Assembly (NCBI GenBank): GCA_032718565.1
Contig: JAVGVS010000459.1
Location: 236,167-300,166 of the forward strand
Origin: Distichodus sexfasciatus
Lineage: Eukaryota; Chordata; Actinopteri; Characiformes; Distichodontidae
Length of the DNA stretch: 64,000 nt
Direction: 5' to 3'
Made by a program: the position numbers and the translations under genes. The notes under the pieces were generated by a model, which saw nothing but the letters and a program-made list of their open reading frames with translations, was not told where the DNA came from and did no database searches. Shown in pieces: positions 42,902 to 52,310 of this stretch. Within the stretch, counting starts at the first letter, position 1; every line of letters begins with the position of its first letter.

Positions 42902-43996
42902 TGTAACCAGGTTTTAGAACGAAGTCTTGGCATAATAATCCCTTTCTTAAAGTTAATTGAGTCTTGAGATAAGTGTTTAAGTTAATTAATCAAAGTACAT
43001 TTTCTATGTATAAAGAGAAAAAAATAGTTAAGTGATGACAATGAATAAATATGTGTTTGTTAAAAAGGTAGGTTTAGGAAAAAACGCTATCTACAATAAG
43101 TGATCGAATGCATAAAAAGATAGAAAAAGAGCGATTTTCCCCCTGAAAAACTGTTCGCACTACAATTCCCATATTACTTTTTTGTGAATTTGACCAATCA
43201 CGCTGAGCTCCAAAAGCTTCAGGCAATCGAGCTCGCCTTCCTCCCCCTATTAACTCGCCTTCCTGACTGAAAAAGACTTCATGGCTGTTTACGTTGCCTG
43301 CTTCAATTCGAATCAATTACCATCGCCAGGAGGCCCGCGATCAGCAGACGGCTGCCGCTGATCGGACAACCAATTTAAAGAGACCCACTCATTGACTCTC
43401 CAGCGGTCCAGGTTTTGCCAGATTCATTCCCAGTGATGCATGGATCGGAAGTCATGCCCGACCTGGAATTGAAGCCCTTCCGGTTGGATTTGAATTGGAT
43501 GTTCACACCCTGAAACCACGAAAGATTCCCAGTGTACGTTGGGTGGCGAGCCACGGACCCACAAGCAAAAGTCTTTGCGCAGTCTCACTTTCCCTTCTTC
43601 ACGGATTGTGTGGTAGGATCCACGAGTACTGGCATACTGATAGCGGAACAGATACTGGTACTGTCATGACACTGAGTTAACCAAAAGAAAAAAAGGGCAC
43701 CAACGAGCAATAAGACTATTTTTGGAACTGGGTTTATTTCTTTTGTTTTAAGGGAAACTTATGCCGGCTTTATTATTTTCCTATTTCTTTATATACATTC
43801 TCTGAATTCTCTGAATCGTTACACTGTTGTTATTGTTCCTGTTGTTAAACAAAGAGTGATCACAACAACGCAATTTACTGTTTTCTGTCTTTATTGATGT
43901 CAAGCCACTGGCTCTTAAAAGCTTAGCATCTTCTGTTACTGGTCCAAATACTGTTAAAGATAACTATTTATATTGCTCTTCGTGAAGAGGGTTACA
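42902..43996 (+). repeat. gypsy 5' LTR (1095 bp)
   Basis: Direct copy of 50543-51629 with scattered substitutions and many 1-4 bp indels. It contains TGAATAAATATG (43042-43053) as a potential polyadenylation signal and ends GAAGAGGGTTACA. Confidence 0.97.
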
Positions 43997-44058
43997 GATT
44001 TGGCAGGCAGCAAGGGAGCCGGATTGGTTTGAATATCAATATTGAACACGTGTCCAAT

Positions 44059-45728
44059 ATGGACTTTGTAAGAGGTGTGATGTTAAAATCCCAAACGCAT
44101 TATTGTTAGTGGACTAACACAAGTAGGAGAGCGAGATGAACAGGTTATTGACTTCCTTAAAGAATATGGGTCTATCAAAAGAACCATTTTAGTTGATGAA
44201 TGTGAATCTGAATTTTAGCAAAACCTGATCGTTGAGTATACGTACGGCACAGCTCTAGAAACATTAAGTGGAGTATTGCCATACAAATATGCCTTGCAAG
44301 ATGATCCCTCTGTTGTTTACAACATCAGAGCCTTGAGCGGTGCATACCAAACTGAAATCAGTGGTAATATTACCAAAACTTACCTGTCAGAACTTAAGGC
44401 CTTAGCCAAACTTAGCGGTGCTGAGTACGGACATGTGCTTAAAGGAGTGATGTCCCAGATTAGTAAAGATATTGAAGCAATGAGCTCTGTATCAGAGGAA
44501 GTTTCTCTTACCCATGCTGAAACCCCCACTGAGACCCAGCTGACCAGTACCTCCACTGAACAGCACCCCCCTGTCTTATCCTCAGACACCGCTCACAGAA
44601 ATGATGGCCTTCCTCCCCCTGACACCATCCCAATCAACAGTGTGGGTACAGCCCCTTCACTTTCAGCAAATGACATGAATCCACCAGAAATTCAAAAGGT
44701 TGTGGTTGAACACATTGTTAGGAGCGAAGCAATCAGTCCTCATTTTCAGCCCCAATTAAGGCTCCGCTCCTTCTCTGGAAAGACTCCCAGGCCCAATAGC
44801 GAGACTGATTATGACACCTGGCGCTCCCATATCGAACTGCTGCTAAATGATCCTAACATACTTCCCCTTCAGATCACCAGAAAGATTGTAGAGAGCTTGC
44901 TTTCTCCCGCAGCTGATGTGGTCAAAGGATTACGGCCCAATTCACCCCCTTTAGCTTTCCTGCAGCTACTTGATTCGGCTTTTGGCGCTGTCGAGGATGG
45001 GGAAGAACTTTTTGCACGTTTCTTAAACACGTTCCAGAATCCAGGGGAGAGTGCTTCCGCTTACCTTCATCGGCTGCAGGTAGCATTAAACCTTGTAGTA
45101 AAAAGGGGTGGGGTTGCACCAGGAGAACTTGACAGACACCTTCTAAAGCAGTTCTGTAGAGGGTGTTGGGACAGTGCTCTGCTCTCTACTCTGCAGCAGA
45201 CAGGCGAGATGCCTTCATTTACCCAGAGCTCCTGCTGATGTTGCGCGCTGAGAGGAAGACAGGCAGCAAGCTAAAGCCAGCCGCATGAGGAAACATATAG
45301 GTGCCACAAAACGAGTCCAAGTTCAGTCTCAGAGTGCATGTGCATGCGTAAACCCGAAGGAGAAACCACAGGTTTGTCCCAGTGCCATTGAAGACCTTGT
45401 GAAGCAGGTTGCCACCCTGCAGAGCCAGCTGACCTCTTTCATGGCAGAGAAAAAGAAAGATAGAAAAGTAACTGCACAGAAACCCCAGAGCCGAACACCA
45501 GACAAAACAAATGCTAACATGCAAACGCAGATAAGAACAAAGCAGATGGACAAACCCCGGCCCTGGTACTGCTTTAAGTGTGGAGAGGATGGGCATATCT
45601 CCTCTACGTGTACCGAAGCTCCCAATCCTGCTTTGGTGGCTGAAAAACGTAAACAGTTGGAAAAGAGGTTAAGTGAGTGGGAAATGAAGGCTAACCCTGG
45701 CTCACAGTTGGTTAATTTAAACGACTAA
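44059..45728 (+). pseudogene. gypsy gag, PNMA-like, with CCHC zinc knuckle (broken)
   Basis: The start is probably the ATG at 44059 (MDFVRGVM). After a frameshift comes an RRM-like N-terminus (KRIIVSGLTQVGERDEQVID, EYGSIKRTILVD), interrupted by a TAG near 44216. The 320-codon frame from 44276 carries a Ser/Thr/Pro linker, then the PNMA-family capsid signature (LRLRSFSGKTPRPNSETDYD, WRSHIELLL, LRPNSPPLAFLQLLDSAFG, FLNTFQNPGESASAYLHRLQ). Frameshifts at about 45225-45290 lead to the last frame, with a coiled-coil-like segment (IEDLVKQVATLQSQLTSFM) and a CCHC knuckle, C-x2-C-x4-H-x4-C, at 45570-45611. From family knowledge, mammalian PNMA genes derive from gypsy gag of this kind. Confidence 0.88.
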
Positions 45729-46560
45729 CGGCTCCTGTTGGGACAGACAGGGGCTGAGACAAATCAATGTCCCTCAGCTTTAAACCTCATAGTCAACTCA
45801 CAAGCATGCACCAGCATTGAACAATCAGACAGCCAGCCCCCATTGAAATTCCCTAAAGGACTCATCGATGCGAAAAGTACGGCACACAACCCGAACATAA
45901 AAAGATCAGAAGTTACCTGCTTGCTCGACACAAACCACAGGTAATAACTATTCTGATCCATTTTGTTGACATCTCTCAGAGCAGGAGATTAAGCCACTCC
46001 ATGACCTCTTACAGGTAGAAGAGCAGCAGGGACAGTCTATCCCCTATTTGGGGTACATTGAACTAGCTGCAACTTTCCCAAAAGAGTTTGTTGGAGCGCT
46101 AATTGAAGTAAACACACTTGCATTAGTGATTATGATCTTAACACCATACAAACCCCTTGTGCTTATAGGCACCAATACCCTTGATGTCCTTTACAACATC
46201 TGTTCTGAATCTGGGGTTAAACATCAGCCTATCCCATACGGCTATCGAGCAGTCCTTAAAGTACTTGAAGTTAGACACAACCAGACAACCCATCCTGAGC
46301 CCCAAGGTGTTGTGAAATTACTGGGGAAGAGTGCTCAAATTGTTCCAGCTGGCAAAACTGTATAGTACTTGAGGAGTTCCCCCGTTAATGGATTGAAGAT
46401 AGGAAATCTGTCTGATCGAACGCAAACACCTCTTGCCTGGTGGCTTGCTTGTAAAGGCCATTCTGGTTGATCTTCCCCTCCGGCGACCCTATAAGTTACC
46501 AGTCATAATTTGTAATGAGTCCGATCATGATGTAGTTATTCCCCAAAGAACTGTGGCCAA
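45729..46560 (+). pseudogene. gypsy retropepsin region, active site destroyed
   Basis: The sequence EVTCLLDT is where the catalytic D-(T/S)-G should continue. The Gly and the following flap-strand residues are replaced by NHR and a stop at 45943, so the catalytic triad is lost. Downstream (46048-46365) the frame recovers with YIELAATFPKEFVGA, PLVLIGTNTLDVLY and YGYRAVLKVLEVR, the C-terminal half of the protease and the linker to RT. A further stop lies at 46363. Confidence 0.8.
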
Positions 46561-48237
46561 ATGCATACCTACCAGACCATCTTGTTAAAGCAGCACAATG
46601 CAGAGTCAGCTGAGCCATCCCAAAAGACGGCGGAAGCAGAGTCCTCCCAAAAGTCCACTCTGAGCTTTAATTTCGGTGAGTCCCCTATCCCGCCTCTGTG
46701 GAAAGAACGCATCACAGAGAAACTAAATAACATGCATGACGTGTTTGCAAAACATGATGCAGATTTTGGGCGAACAGACAAAGTAACACATCATATAAAA
46801 CTCTCAGACGACACACCTTTCAAACAGCGCGCACGACCAATCCACCCTCAGGATATTGAGGCCGTTCGAAACCACATCCAGGAGCTCCTTGATGCAGGAG
46901 TCATCCGAGATTCAGAGTCTCCATTTTCATCACCAATCGTGGTTGTGAGAAAGAAAAATGGCCAAGTCCGCCTGTGCATAGATTATAGACGGTTGAATCT
47001 CCAGACCATAAAGGATGCGTATTCTCTCCCAAAGCTAGAGGACACATTCTGTGCACTTAATGGCTCTCAGTGGTTTTCTGTCCTCGATTTAAAATCTGGC
47101 TTCTACCAGATAGAGGTTGAAGAGGCAGATAAGCCAAAAACAGCTTTTGTGTGCCCACTCGGCTTCTGGGAGTTCAATAGGATGCCTCAAGGAGTGACTA
47201 ACGCACCTAGTACGTTCCAAAGGCTAATGGAGAAATGCATGGGGGACATGCACTTGAAAGAAGTACTGGTCTTTCTTGACGACCTGATCATATTCTCCAA
47301 GACCCTTGAAGAACACGAGGAGAGGTTGATGAAGGTGCTGTCCCGTCTCAAAGAGTTTGGCCTCAAACTTTCCCCAGAAAAGTGTGTCTTCTTTCAGACA
47401 TCAGTCCGATACCTTGGTCATGTGGTGTCTAGAAATGGAGTACAAACTGACCCAGAAAAAACTGCTGCCCTCAAGACTTGGCCCGTCCCTAAGAGCCTGC
47501 GAGAATTAAGATCTTTCCTCGGGTTCGCTGGGTACTATAGGAGATTTGTTAAAGGTTACTCCAATATTGTGAAGCCCCTCCATGAGCTAACCTCTGGCTA
47601 CCCACCTTCCCTAAAGAGAGCTAAAGTGACAAAAAGGCCAGAGTACAGAGACCCAAAAGAGCCCTTTGGGGAGCGATGGACCCCTGCTTGCCAACAAGCA
47701 TTTGAGACTATGTCAGCTTACCACCGCCCCCTGTGCTGGGTTTGCAGATCCTCAAGACCTTGTGTACTGCACACTGACGCCAGCACCACTGGACTTGGTG
47801 CAGTTTTGTACCAAGAACAGGAGGGCCAGTTGAGAGCAATTGGATATGCGAGCAGAGGGCTATCACGGAGTGAAAGTCGTTACCCGGCGCATAAGTTGGA
47901 ATTTTTAGCGTTGAAGTGGTCAGTCACCGAAAAGTTTGCCGATTATCTATATGGTAATCGGTTCACTGTTGTAACTGACAGTAATCCGCTAACTTACATA
48001 TTGACCTCAGCTAAACTGGATGCGACGAGCTACAGATGGCTGGCAGCACTGTCCACATTCTCGTTCAAGCTTCTCTACCGACCTGGGAAGCAGAACGGTG
48101 ATGCTGATGGTCTGTCACGCAGGCCACACGGAACCTTGGAGGATGACCCAAAGTCACAGAAAGAGAGCATATTTTTCCGATTCTGCAGAACCATCTCTGG
48201 CCAGATAATGCCAATGCTGTTAATGAGGAAGTCATAA
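46561..48237 (+). CDS. gypsy reverse transcriptase-RNase H, 558-codon frame
   Basis: RT fingers RARPIHPQDIEAVRNHI, VVRKKNGQVRLCIDYRRLN (box 2), WFSVLDLKSGFYQIEV (box 3, first catalytic Asp), FNRMPQGVTNAPSTFQRLM (box 4) and VLVFLDDLIIFSKT (box 5, FLDD, about residue 238) are all present. SPEKCVFFQ and LGFAGYYRRFVKGYS follow, then RNase H (LHTDASTTGLGAVLYQ, ESRYPAHKLEFLALKW, TVVTDSNPL). The catalytic residues look intact. The frame shifts at about 48170, after KSQKES, so it is not continuous with the integrase. The ATG used is only the first in frame. In a functional copy RT would be released from a longer polyprotein. Confidence 0.92.
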   Translation: MHTYQTILLKQHNAESAEPSQKTAEAESSQKSTLSFNFGESPIPPLWKERITEKLNNMHDVFAKHDADFGRTDKVTHHIKLSDDTPFKQRARPIHPQDIEAVRNHIQELLDAGVIRDSESPFSSPIVVVRKKNGQVRLCIDYRRLNLQTIKDAYSLPKLEDTFCALNGSQWFSVLDLKSGFYQIEVEEADKPKTAFVCPLGFWEFNRMPQGVTNAPSTFQRLMEKCMGDMHLKEVLVFLDDLIIFSKTLEEHEERLMKVLSRLKEFGLKLSPEKCVFFQTSVRYLGHVVSRNGVQTDPEKTAALKTWPVPKSLRELRSFLGFAGYYRRFVKGYSNIVKPLHELTSGYPPSLKRAKVTKRPEYRDPKEPFGERWTPACQQAFETMSAYHRPLCWVCRSSRPCVLHTDASTTGLGAVLYQEQEGQLRAIGYASRGLSRSESRYPAHKLEFLALKWSVTEKFADYLYGNRFTVVTDSNPLTYILTSAKLDATSYRWLAALSTFSFKLLYRPGKQNGDADGLSRRPHGTLEDDPKSQKESIFFRFCRTISGQIMPMLLMRKS

Positions 48238-48484
48238 GCAATCTGTGAAGACAACGGCCCACAGCACCGTTGATGACAGTAACACTGGAAGCGTTGTTTT
48301 AGTCGAATGACTTGCCGTCTCTGCAGATGCGGTGCCCCAATGCTATCAACAAGCAGACCAGTCTGGTGAACTTCCCGCCGTCCCTCACCTCTCTGAAGCA
48401 GAACTGGTGGATAGACAAAGGGCCGACCAGTGTATAAAACACGTCATTTCCTAAATCGAGACAGGTGACACACCGCCCCCTACC

Positions 48485-49444
48485 TTGCGAAATGAACTTC
48501 CTGATCTTCCTCTCTTTTTAAGAGAATTAAGCCGCCTTGAACTTGTGAATAATGTCTTGTACAGACGACGCCAAGAAGGTCCCAAAATAACTTACCAGCT
48601 TGTCCTCCCAGCTGAGCTTCGTGGCGCAGTTTTGACTAGCCTCCATGACCATATGGGTCATATGGGAGTTGACCGCACATTGGACCTTATTCGGACCAGG
48701 TTCTATTGGCCAAGGATGGCTGTGGATGTGGAGAGAAAGGTGAGGACTTGTGGCAGGTGTGTGCGGAGGAAAGCACTTCCAGAGAGAGCTGCACCCCTAA
48801 TAAATATCAAGACCACAAGACCCCTTGAACTTCTATGTATAGATTTCCTTTCCCTTGAACCTGACAGAAATGGAACTAAAGACATCCTTGTGATCACGGA
48901 TCACTTTACGAAATTTGCAGTGGCCATTCCCACTCCCAACCAAAAGGCCCGTACAGTGGCAAAGTGTTTGTGGGAGAACTTTATGGTGCACTATGGAATG
49001 CCAGAAAAAACACACAGTGACCAGGGACCAGATTTTGAATCCCGCATGATAAAGGAACTCTGTCAAGTGGCCGGCATTCAAAAGGTGAGGACAACACCCT
49101 ACCATCCCAGGGGCAACCCTGTGGAGAGATTTAATCGCACCTTACTCAATATGCTTGGCACCCTTCAGAACCAAGAAAAGTCCCGTTGGCGTGATTTTGT
49201 CAGACCCCTTGTCCACGCCTACAACTGCACAAAAAACAATGTGACGGGGTTCACACCTTATGAGCTGATGTTCGGGCGCCAGCCCCGCCTACCAGTCGAT
49301 CTAGCATTCGGACTACCGCTGCATGGCAAGCACCACACGTCACACTCCGAATATGTGCAGAACCTTAAATCACGGCTTGAGGAGAGCTACAAGTTAGCCA
49401 TGAGTAATGCTGCAAGACTGCACAGGAACAAAACCGCCGGTTAA
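48485..49444 (+). CDS. gypsy integrase, 319-codon frame with residue loss near the catalytic Glu
   Basis: N-terminal zinc-binding H54-x4-H59...C89-x2-C92 is followed by the DDE core: Asp120 (LLCIDFLSLEPD), Asp179 (THSDQGPDFES) and Glu214 (VERFNRTLL). Only 34 residues separate Asp179 and Glu214, where 35 is usual; one codon seems to be lost in the HPRGNPVER segment. After AYNCTKNNVTGFTPYELMFG the frame ends at NKTAG (49444). The SH3-like C-terminal part follows in other frames (to about 49650). Region 48238-48484, linking RNase H and integrase, contains several stops. Confidence 0.9.
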   Translation: MRNELPDLPLFLRELSRLELVNNVLYRRRQEGPKITYQLVLPAELRGAVLTSLHDHMGHMGVDRTLDLIRTRFYWPRMAVDVERKVRTCGRCVRRKALPERAAPLINIKTTRPLELLCIDFLSLEPDRNGTKDILVITDHFTKFAVAIPTPNQKARTVAKCLWENFMVHYGMPEKTHSDQGPDFESRMIKELCQVAGIQKVRTTPYHPRGNPVERFNRTLLNMLGTLQNQEKSRWRDFVRPLVHAYNCTKNNVTGFTPYELMFGRQPRLPVDLAFGLPLHGKHHTSHSEYVQNLKSRLEESYKLAMSNAARLHRNKTAG

Positions 49445-50530
49445 ACAGGCGGTGATCGCCTCGAACTTGGAGCCTGGAGACCCGAGTGCTGAATCTGATC
49501 CGCATCGAGAGCATAAGATCTCAGACAGGTGGGAGTCTACCGTCCACGTAGTAGTGAACAGGGCAGGTACCTACCTGTCTATACTGTCAAGCCCGAAGTC
49601 AGTGATGGTCCATTAAGAACCCTGCACAGGGACTTACTCCTCCCATGTGGATTCCTGCCTATGGAGGAAAGCAGTAAGTCTGTCAAGCAACCTGCAAAGC
49701 GCAGAATAGCAACTCGTGCAAATCCTGTTCTGGATGCTGACCCTTCAGAGGAGGACGAGGATGAATTCATCCCAGTCCACTGGTTCAGTGAGGTCTCAAA
49801 TGTGTTCATCCCCACAGTCCATGAAGGTCTAGCACAGCCCAAAGAATCCTTGTCTGATGAACAACATAGGCAGTATACTGTATCTCCAGGTCCCTGTTCT
49901 ATCAAGAGCCCGGTAAATGCCCAGACCGTAGATTGCCCCCCTGAACTGTCTGGTCCATCAGGTATATCTACATTTTAGTCAGTCCTCTGAGGTCAATGAA
50001 CCTACCAACCATTGCAGTAATACAGAACACTTACTTGCTGAAAGCACCGCCCCAATCGACCAAGTACCTGAAACTGACCCCATTAAAAGTAACCTGCCTG
50101 ATACCCACTTGCCTGAAGTACATCCTGTGGAGAAAGAGACCATACTTGATGCTGTCAATGACATCTGTAATGAACAGCAGTCGATGTCAGAGCGTGAGGA
50201 GGAAGTAGACAGAACAAAGACTGAGAAGTCTGTGGAAGGAGAGAAACCGGAAATGGATGGAATTGAATCCAGAGAGGAAGCAGAGAGAATGACAGTCGCA
50301 GATGCTCCTGTCAGGAAATCCAAAAGGGAACGTCAACCGCCAAGGCGACTGGATTATCCTGAACTCGGAAACCCATTGGTCACAGTTGTTAAATCATTTC
50401 TCCATGGGTTGACCACTGTGTTGTCCGATGTTTTGAATGAAGATCAAATAGCCTCTGCACCTTCCCTCCCATACCCCCCTCAGATAAAGCACATTTGAGC
50501 TCTTCCATGTACAGGGACGTACATGAGTTC
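49445..50530 (+). pseudogene. gypsy integrase C-terminus and charged extension
   Basis: Frames give VHVVVNRAG, YLPVYTVKPEVSDGPLRTLH and RDLLLPCGFLP (integrase C-terminal domain). A long acidic tail follows (DADPSEEDEDEFIPVHWF) with a stop at 49976, then after a frameshift MSEREEEVDRTKTEKS and VRKSKRERQPPRRLDYPELG, ending at 50496. Such an extension is known in some fish and vertebrate gypsy-type elements. Its role is unknown. Confidence 0.75.
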
Positions 50531-50542
50531 AGGAGGGGAGAG

Positions 50543-51629
50543 TGTAACCAGGTTTTAGAACGAAGTCTTGGCATAATAATCCCTTTCTTAAAGTTAATTG
50601 AGTCTTGAGATAAGTGTTTAAGTTAATTAATCAAAGTACATTTTCTATGTATAAAGAGAAAAAAATAGTTAAGTGATGACGTGAATAAATATGTGTTGTT
50701 TGTTAAAAGAGTGGGTTTTTAGGAAACGCTATCTACAATAAGTGATCGAATGCATAAAAAGATAGAAAAAGAGCGATTTTCCCCTGAAAAACTGTTCGCA
50801 CTACAATTCCCATGCTACTTTTGTGAGGAGCTGACCAATCGCTGAGCTCCAAAGCTTCAGGCAATCGAGCTCCGCCTTCACTCCCTGTTAGCTACTTCCT
50901 GATTGAAAGACTTCATGGCTGTTTCGTTGCCTGGCTGAATTCCGAATCAATTACCATCCTTAGGAGAGCGCGATCAGCAGACGGCTGCCGCTGATCGGAC
51001 AACCAATTTAAAGAGACCCACTCGTGGCCTCGCGGTCAGGTTTTTTTGCCAGATTCATTCCAGTGATGCACATGGATCGGAAGTCATGCCCGACCTGGAA
51101 TTGAAGCCCTTCCGGTTGGATTTGAATTGGATGTTCACACCCTGAAACCCCGAAAGATTCCCAGTGTACGTTGGGTGGCGAGCCACGGACCCACAAGCAA
51201 AAGTCTTTGCGCAGTCTCACTTTCCCTTCTTCACGGTTGTGTGGTAGGATCCCGCAGTACTGGCATACTGATGCGGAACAGTGCTAGTACTGTCATGACA
51301 CTGATTTAGCCAAAAGAAAAAAAGGGCCCCAACGAGCAATAAGACTATTTTTGGAACTGGGTTTATTTCTTTTGTTTTAAGGGAAACTTATGCCGGCTTT
51401 ATTATTTTCCTATTTCTAGCTATATACATTCTCTGAATTCTCCTGAATCGTTACACTGTTGTTATTGTTCTGTTGTTAAACAAGAGTGATCTATAGCGCA
51501 ATTTACTATTTTCTGTCTTTATTGATGTCAAGCCACTTTGGCTCTTAAAAGCTTAGCATCTTCTGTTACTGGTCCAAAATACGTTAAAGATAACTATTTA
51601 CCTGTTACTCTTTCGTGAAGAGGGTTACA
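50543..51629 (+). repeat. gypsy 3' LTR (1087 bp)
   Basis: Direct copy of 42902-43996 with the same ends, preceded by a polypurine tract at 50531-50542. Short open frames near 43495 and 51127 are the same shadow in both LTRs. Confidence 0.97.
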
Positions 51630-51914
51630 CATGTCAGGACAACCTTACATAGCTATAGGTGTAGCGAGGAGAAGCCTAGGTGGTGGGGAGGTCACATGGT
51701 TTTTACCGCTAGCATGCTAGGCTACCCCTCATGCTGCCGTTTGTAACTTTGCATATGGGAACTTCACCCAAAGATTAATTCATTGTGGATCTCAAGTTAC
51801 TTTGTATACTGTACATGCATCGTGAGTATTAGCAGTATCTAGCCCGTATCCAGCCAAGTGGCTGATTAGAGTTTGGACAGCAACTTCATACCCTTGGACA
51901 GCTTACTGGAGCCT

Positions 51915-52310
51915 GAGTGTTTTCAAAGTTAGATGCCAATGCTGGATTCTGGCAAACTCTGCTATCAAAGGAGTATTTCCTGGTAACCACTTTCATAACT
52001 TTATTTGGGCAGTATTACTACAACCATCTTTGTTTTGGAGTTTCATTGATGCCAGAACATTTCCAGAAACTTATGGTCTACCATGCCGCCCCTTTGGCAA
52101 ATGGATACATTTGAGGCCCAATATTTCCCTTGTGATACCATATATCATGCAGCAATCAGCTCTTGTGAAACACTTCAACATAAATTTGGGAAAATCAGTT
52201 TTACTCCTGCTCAGTGCAGTAGGCTATCCACCAGGCGTGAAAATCTGGTGTTTCTGTCAGTTACCTTAGCAACCCTTTTATCTAACCAACACCAAATTGT
52301 TTTCAGTTAA
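51915..52310 (+). pseudogene. older Ty3/gypsy reverse transcriptase, right piece
   Basis: VFSKLDANAGFWQTLLSKEY, TFITLFGQYYYNHLCFGVSL and PEHFQKL match gypsy RT boxes 3-4. They continue the frame that broke off at 41400 (PFSSGEHTM...). Decay is strong after 52110. Confidence 0.8.

Larger units (their letters stand above)
42902..51629 (+). mobile_element. full-length Ty3/gypsy retrotransposon with PNMA-like gag (8.7 kb)
   Basis: Two direct LTRs (42902-43996, 50543-51629) begin TGTAACCAGG and end GGGTTACA. CATG lies immediately outside both ends (42898-42901, 51630-51633), a 4-bp target duplication. A purine tract, AGGAGGGGAGAG, precedes the 3' LTR. The internal order is gag, protease, RT-RNase H, integrase, C-terminal acidic/basic extension, which is gypsy order. 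Every reading frame has at least one lesion. No standard primer-binding site is recognised after the 5' LTR. Confidence 0.95.
42798..51908 (+). mobile_element. BEL/Pao 3' LTR, split by a gypsy element
   Basis: The left part, 42798-42901 (TGTGATGGAGCCATTAG...), and the right part, 51630-51908, together make one LTR. The right part matches the 5' LTR remnant at 41530-41950. The two parts are separated by the complete gypsy element and share its CATG duplication. The exact 3' limit near 51908 is approximate. Confidence 0.7.

Noticed and set aside
43495..43680. Open frame in the gypsy 5' LTR, repeated at 51127-51309
   Set aside because: It exists twice only because it lies in the LTR. It is disrupted by indels between the copies and has no recognisable domain.
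45738..45944. Independent small gene at the gypsy protease position
   Set aside because: It is the gag-pro linker and the start of a broken retropepsin; it ends where the active site should be.
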